Origin: a bacterium
Lineage (GTDB): Bacteria > CLD3 > SB21
Length of the DNA stretch: 64,000 nucleotides
Reading direction: 5' to 3'
Assembly: GCA_008933615.1 (NCBI GenBank)
Contig: WBUR01000003.1
Coordinates: forward strand, 80,340-144,339
A program made the position numbers and the translations under genes. The notes beneath the pieces were generated by a model that made no database searches, was not told where the DNA came from, and was given only the letters and a program-made list of their open reading frames with translations. This document shows positions 61,335 to 64,000 of the stretch, piece by piece. Each line of letters opens with the position of its first letter. Position 1 is the first letter of the stretch.

Positions 61335-62495
61335 ATGCTTCCAAAAACTATCTGCATCTATGAAGACGAATATTATGCCAATCTCTATCCTCTGACGTAT
61401 ACCCGTCCGGTATTTGAATTATTATGCGGATCGATGTCGCTGGCGGAACGTATTCGCCGATTCTTTCCGGATGCGCGTCTTGTATTTAAGTGCAGAGATC
61501 ATATTGTTCCCGTGCTCAAAGAAAAATACCCCGCCATTCCTATCAATTTGCTGATTGAAGGCCCTTGTTTGTATATCAATGGGTCCGTTTTATTCGATGA
61601 ATCTCTATTTAAGAAAATCACTTCTGATTCTAACGTAACGTTAGTTCATCAAGACGTTACCGTTGCATTCTGGAATGCATTGTCCACAAAAAAAGAAAAC
61701 TGCGACGCGACGGTTATTCGATATCCTTGGGACTTGATCACGCACAACCCGGAAATGATCACCCGCGATTTCAACAATAAAAAACGAATGGACGGCAAGC
61801 TTCATGAGGGAGTTCATCTGATCGAATCCGGCCATATTTCCATTGGAAACAATTCTATTATAAAACCCGGCGTTGTTTTGGATGCGGAACACGGTCCGAT
61901 CATTATTGGAGAAAATGTAACGGTAATGCCAAATGCAGTCATTGAAGGTCCGTGCTACATTGGCGATAATTCGATCATCAAAGCGGGAGCTAAAATATAT
62001 GAAGGAACGGCCATCGGCCCCGTGTGCAAAGTGGGCGGAGAAGTAGAATCCTCGATCATGCATGGATATAGTAATAAACAGCATGACGGTTTTCTTGGCC
62101 ATTCTTATATCGGTGAATGGTGTAATCTGGGCGCTGATACCAACACCAGCGATCTGAAAAATAATTACGGGAACGTCAGCGTTACACTAAACGATAAAGA
62201 TATCTACACAGGCAGCATGTTCATCGGGCTCATAATGGGCGACCACTCCAAGAGCGGTATTAACACGATGTTTAATACAGGCACCGTGGTCGGCGTCTCA
62301 TCCAATATTTTCGGGGCCGGATTTCCACCTAAAACTATTCCGTCATTTGCCTGGGTCGATTCGAAAGACGTTCAGCGTTACCGTTTAGATAAAGCCATTG
62401 AAGTTGCCCGCACCGTCATGGCACGCCGTAAAGTGACCATGACAGAAAATTACGTGAACTTATTAAAATATATTTTTGATAGTTCGCCTTCTTAA
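61335..62495 (+). CDS. GlmU-family sugar nucleotidyltransferase (alternate type)
   Basis: 386 residues. N-terminal part resembles a nucleotidyltransferase (YPLTYTRPVFELLCGSMSL) with a degenerate catalytic loop; C-terminal part is a left-handed beta-helix with hexapeptides (NSIIKPGVVLDAEHGPIIIG, VMPNAVIEGPCYIGDNSIIK, GVSSNIFGAGFPPKTIPSF). This matches the alternate GlmU-related family found in Bacteroidota/Chlorobi-type genomes that replaces or adds to classical GlmU in making UDP-GlcNAc or a related nucleotide sugar. Exact reaction is inferred. Confidence 0.85.
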   Translation: MLPKTICIYEDEYYANLYPLTYTRPVFELLCGSMSLAERIRRFFPDARLVFKCRDHIVPVLKEKYPAIPINLLIEGPCLYINGSVLFDESLFKKITSDSNVTLVHQDVTVAFWNALSTKKENCDATVIRYPWDLITHNPEMITRDFNNKKRMDGKLHEGVHLIESGHISIGNNSIIKPGVVLDAEHGPIIIGENVTVMPNAVIEGPCYIGDNSIIKAGAKIYEGTAIGPVCKVGGEVESSIMHGYSNKQHDGFLGHSYIGEWCNLGADTNTSDLKNNYGNVSVTLNDKDIYTGSMFIGLIMGDHSKSGINTMFNTGTVVGVSSNIFGAGFPPKTIPSFAWVDSKDVQRYRLDKAIEVARTVMARRKVTMTENYVNLLKYIFDSSPS

Positions 62496-62520
62496 GGTTC
62501 TTCATCACACCTAGGACGGC

Positions 62521-63402
62521 ATGTTTGCGAAATTACAAAATAAGATTTTTTTACTAAAAGTTTTAACCGTCGCCGCGATGCTTCTTATCGCGGGCAATAT
62601 TATCGCCTACCTCACAGAATCACCCGACGGTTCCAGAAGGCCATCGGTAAATTTTTCTTCACGACAAGTGACCGTTGGCGTAGATGAAGATGACCTGGTC
62701 GAATACGCGCCCTTAGACACGCTGATTGATTCATTAATGATAGGGGAATTCGATATTCAGCCGGGATGGATTCGAAACGACCGTGTGCAGCTCGATAATG
62801 TGATGTATATGCGGAAGATCGTTCAGATCCCAAAATATTTTCCAAGTACTTTGTTTAATTTAGATCTGACAAAACTGGCCAACAAGCTTGATTGGGAAAT
62901 TCTGAGCGTTAATGAGAAAATAGGAAGACAAGCGGGCGCGGTTGATTTTGGTATCGATATCGGCAAAGACGGTGTGATTTACGAGCGGATGGATATGGTC
63001 GTCAGCCCAAGAATACGTCCATCCGGAAAAGAAGTTTTTTTTATTGTTAACGGCTTCGGTTTTGAGTTGGACGACAACGTCAAATCGTTTTTAGAATTGC
63101 CGGAAACGTTTTCCCTGTATGTTCCCAAAGACCTGCCGGCATTCAAGGTCATTTCTTTTGAGGCAGAACGATTAGCAAAACCGGTAATAAAAAATTTACC
63201 GTGGAGAAATATTTATTATCTGGAGGAGAAGGGAGACGAAAGAGAATTAACGTATGAATTTTTTGAATTATTGAACAATATTCCTAATCGCGGTTTTGTC
63301 GTGTTGTCCAATAAACCGCACATATACGAACTTATAAAAAAACAATTTCCCCGTGTTACCAAAAAAGGGTACATAATTAGGTCGTATTCTGAACGGTGGT
63401 AA
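62521..63402 (+). CDS. YibQ-like divergent polysaccharide deacetylase-related protein, unknown function
   Basis: 293 residues. One N-terminal membrane anchor (about 11-30, VLTVAAMLLIAGNIIAYL), then a domain with FFIVNGFGFELDDNVKSFLE and LPETFSLYVPKDLPAFKVIS near 180-220, which echoes the divergent polysaccharide deacetylase (YibQ, DUF610) pattern where a FLxLPxPLTLAV motif follows a DDxG segment. The N-terminal region shows no recognised domain. Here the expected DD is not evident, so it may be catalytically inert. 25 bases after the GlmU-type gene. Confidence 0.6.
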   Translation: MFAKLQNKIFLLKVLTVAAMLLIAGNIIAYLTESPDGSRRPSVNFSSRQVTVGVDEDDLVEYAPLDTLIDSLMIGEFDIQPGWIRNDRVQLDNVMYMRKIVQIPKYFPSTLFNLDLTKLANKLDWEILSVNEKIGRQAGAVDFGIDIGKDGVIYERMDMVVSPRIRPSGKEVFFIVNGFGFELDDNVKSFLELPETFSLYVPKDLPAFKVISFEAERLAKPVIKNLPWRNIYYLEEKGDERELTYEFFELLNNIPNRGFVVLSNKPHIYELIKKQFPRVTKKGYIIRSYSERW

Positions 63403-63404
63403 TT

Positions 63405-64000
63405 TTATTTTTCTGTAATAAATCTTAAAGCACGAAGCAATTCATCTAATTTGGGTTCCGGAATTGCATGACCCGTGTTTTTATAAACAGAGAAATCTAC
63501 GGTTACTCCTGCCTGCTTCAACAGATCTTTCGATTGAGAAACATTATCAATATTAGATTCAAGGTCCCCGTGTCCTATGTAAATACGTTGACGTTTTAGA
63601 AGATCGTTCGGTTTAGCCAGACTAATCCATTCATTCTGAAACGATGCTCCGAGAGCAATGACTCCTGAGAATATGTGAGGATATCGCAGAGCCATGTAAT
63701 AAGCCAGACTACCGCCGGCTGAAAATCCTCCAATGTATATGCGATCCGGATCGATATTAACTCTTTTCCGCGCTTCTTCAACAATGCTCCTCAAGAAGCT
63801 CTCAGAATTTCCGGTCAATGTCCAGCCAAAACCGATCTCTGACTTTTCAGTGCCTTGAGGTGTGAGCAAAATAATTCCAAGAGAATCACAAACGATTTTC
63901 CACAAATCATGGAATGCCGGCGCTATATCTCCGCCGCCATGCAAAGCTATAAAAAGTATATGTCTTTTCTTAGGAGTGTAATCTGCCGGGACCGACAATA
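63405..64000 (-). CDS. Alpha/beta-hydrolase, esterase/PHB-depolymerase-like (5' truncated by window edge)
   Basis: At least 197 residues, frame open to the right edge; the first codon in the window is TTG and no ATG start is present, so the N-terminus lies outside. Catalytic serine in GGFSAGGSLAY, Asp in IGHGDLES and His in NTGHAIPEP form the triad; HGGGD near the start is the oxyanion loop. Similar to small carboxylesterases or phospholipase/carboxylesterase-family hydrolases. Substrate unknown. Tail-to-tail with the YibQ-like gene, two bases between. Confidence 0.8.
   Translation of the reverse strand, partial: LSVPADYTPKKRHILFIALHGGGDIAPAFHDLWKIVCDSLGIILLTPQGTEKSEIGFGWTLTGNSESFLRSIVEEARKRVNIDPDRIYIGGFSAGGSLAYYMALRYPHIFSGVIALGASFQNEWISLAKPNDLLKRQRIYIGHGDLESNIDNVSQSKDLLKQAGVTVDFSVYKNTGHAIPEPKLDELLRALRFITEK

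Overview
The window looks like chromosome of a Gram-negative bacterium of the FCB superphylum (Bacteroidota/Chlorobi/Ignavibacteria/Calditrichota-like). The evidence is: a very large secreted protein with a C-terminal Por/T9SS-type sorting domain (QNYPNPFNPETTIRF), other proteins with FlgD-like ends, the alternate GlmU-family protein, a BshB1-type deacetylase, several TonB-dependent receptors and many small outer-membrane barrels and lipoproteins. I see no rRNA, no IS transposase, no prophage and no CRISPR. One tRNA (Phe, GAA) is present. Assignment to a genus is not possible from the sequence alone.

Layout. 1-3.2 kb: end of a TRAP transporter (substrate-binding protein, fused small+large permease) and a DUF1801 protein. 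3.2-4.7 kb: non-coding mosaic of three long repeat units whose hairpin stems differ in sequence but stay complementary. 4.8-16.2 kb: secreted hydrolases and lipoproteins (M28 and C1 peptidases, two unrecognised HExxH proteins, two FlgD-like lipoproteins of which one is frameshifted, two small barrels, VOC, GNAT and ICMT-type enzymes). An AT-rich two-gene insert at 6.9-8.8 kb carries a TcmP / DUF5131 (three-Cys-motif) pair. 16.2-26.5 kb: two divergent groups, lipoprotein + TonB receptor leftward and OmpR-type regulator + TonB receptor + YfiR + hybrid histidine kinase + REC-kinase rightward, with an 11-bp-phased direct repeat between them. 26.5-33 kb: a WG-repeat protein, a four-gene Feo operon (DtxR regulator, DtxR-FeoA fusion, FeoB split into G-domain and permease), then gene debris (tail of a second tag gene joined to a WG-repeat fragment). 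33-41 kb: a 2378-residue mosaic secreted protein, preceded by 191-bp tandem repeats that copy its ribosome-binding site and start. 41-45 kb: DUF559 nuclease, CsgG/PEGA protein, 5'-nucleotidase, Tag glycosylase. 45-57.8 kb: ordinary housekeeping genes (FakA-DegV fusion, SPOR, ThpR, RecX, chemoreceptor, B12/radical SAM, EnvC-like, flippase-like, ThiE, UspA, MobA-like, AI-2E family). 58-60 kb: tRNA-Phe and a three-gene HipB-HipS-HipT toxin-antitoxin module with three operators spaced exactly 40 bp. 60-64 kb: BshB1, a truncated four-helix-bundle gene, alternate GlmU, a YibQ-like protein and a partial esterase.

How the parts may work together. The Feo operon is an Fe(II) uptake unit with its own two DtxR-type proteins. 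The 18-26 kb signalling block couples an outer-membrane receptor to a periplasmic YfiR protein and two histidine kinases, and its response regulator probably controls the divergent receptor as well. The HipBST-like module is a self-contained addiction or defence unit. The strongest candidates for undescribed biology are the covarying mosaic repeats, the 191-bp leader repeats with their 8-codon reading frames, the HipBST variant with threonines in the regulatory loop, and the TcmP/DUF5131 pair.
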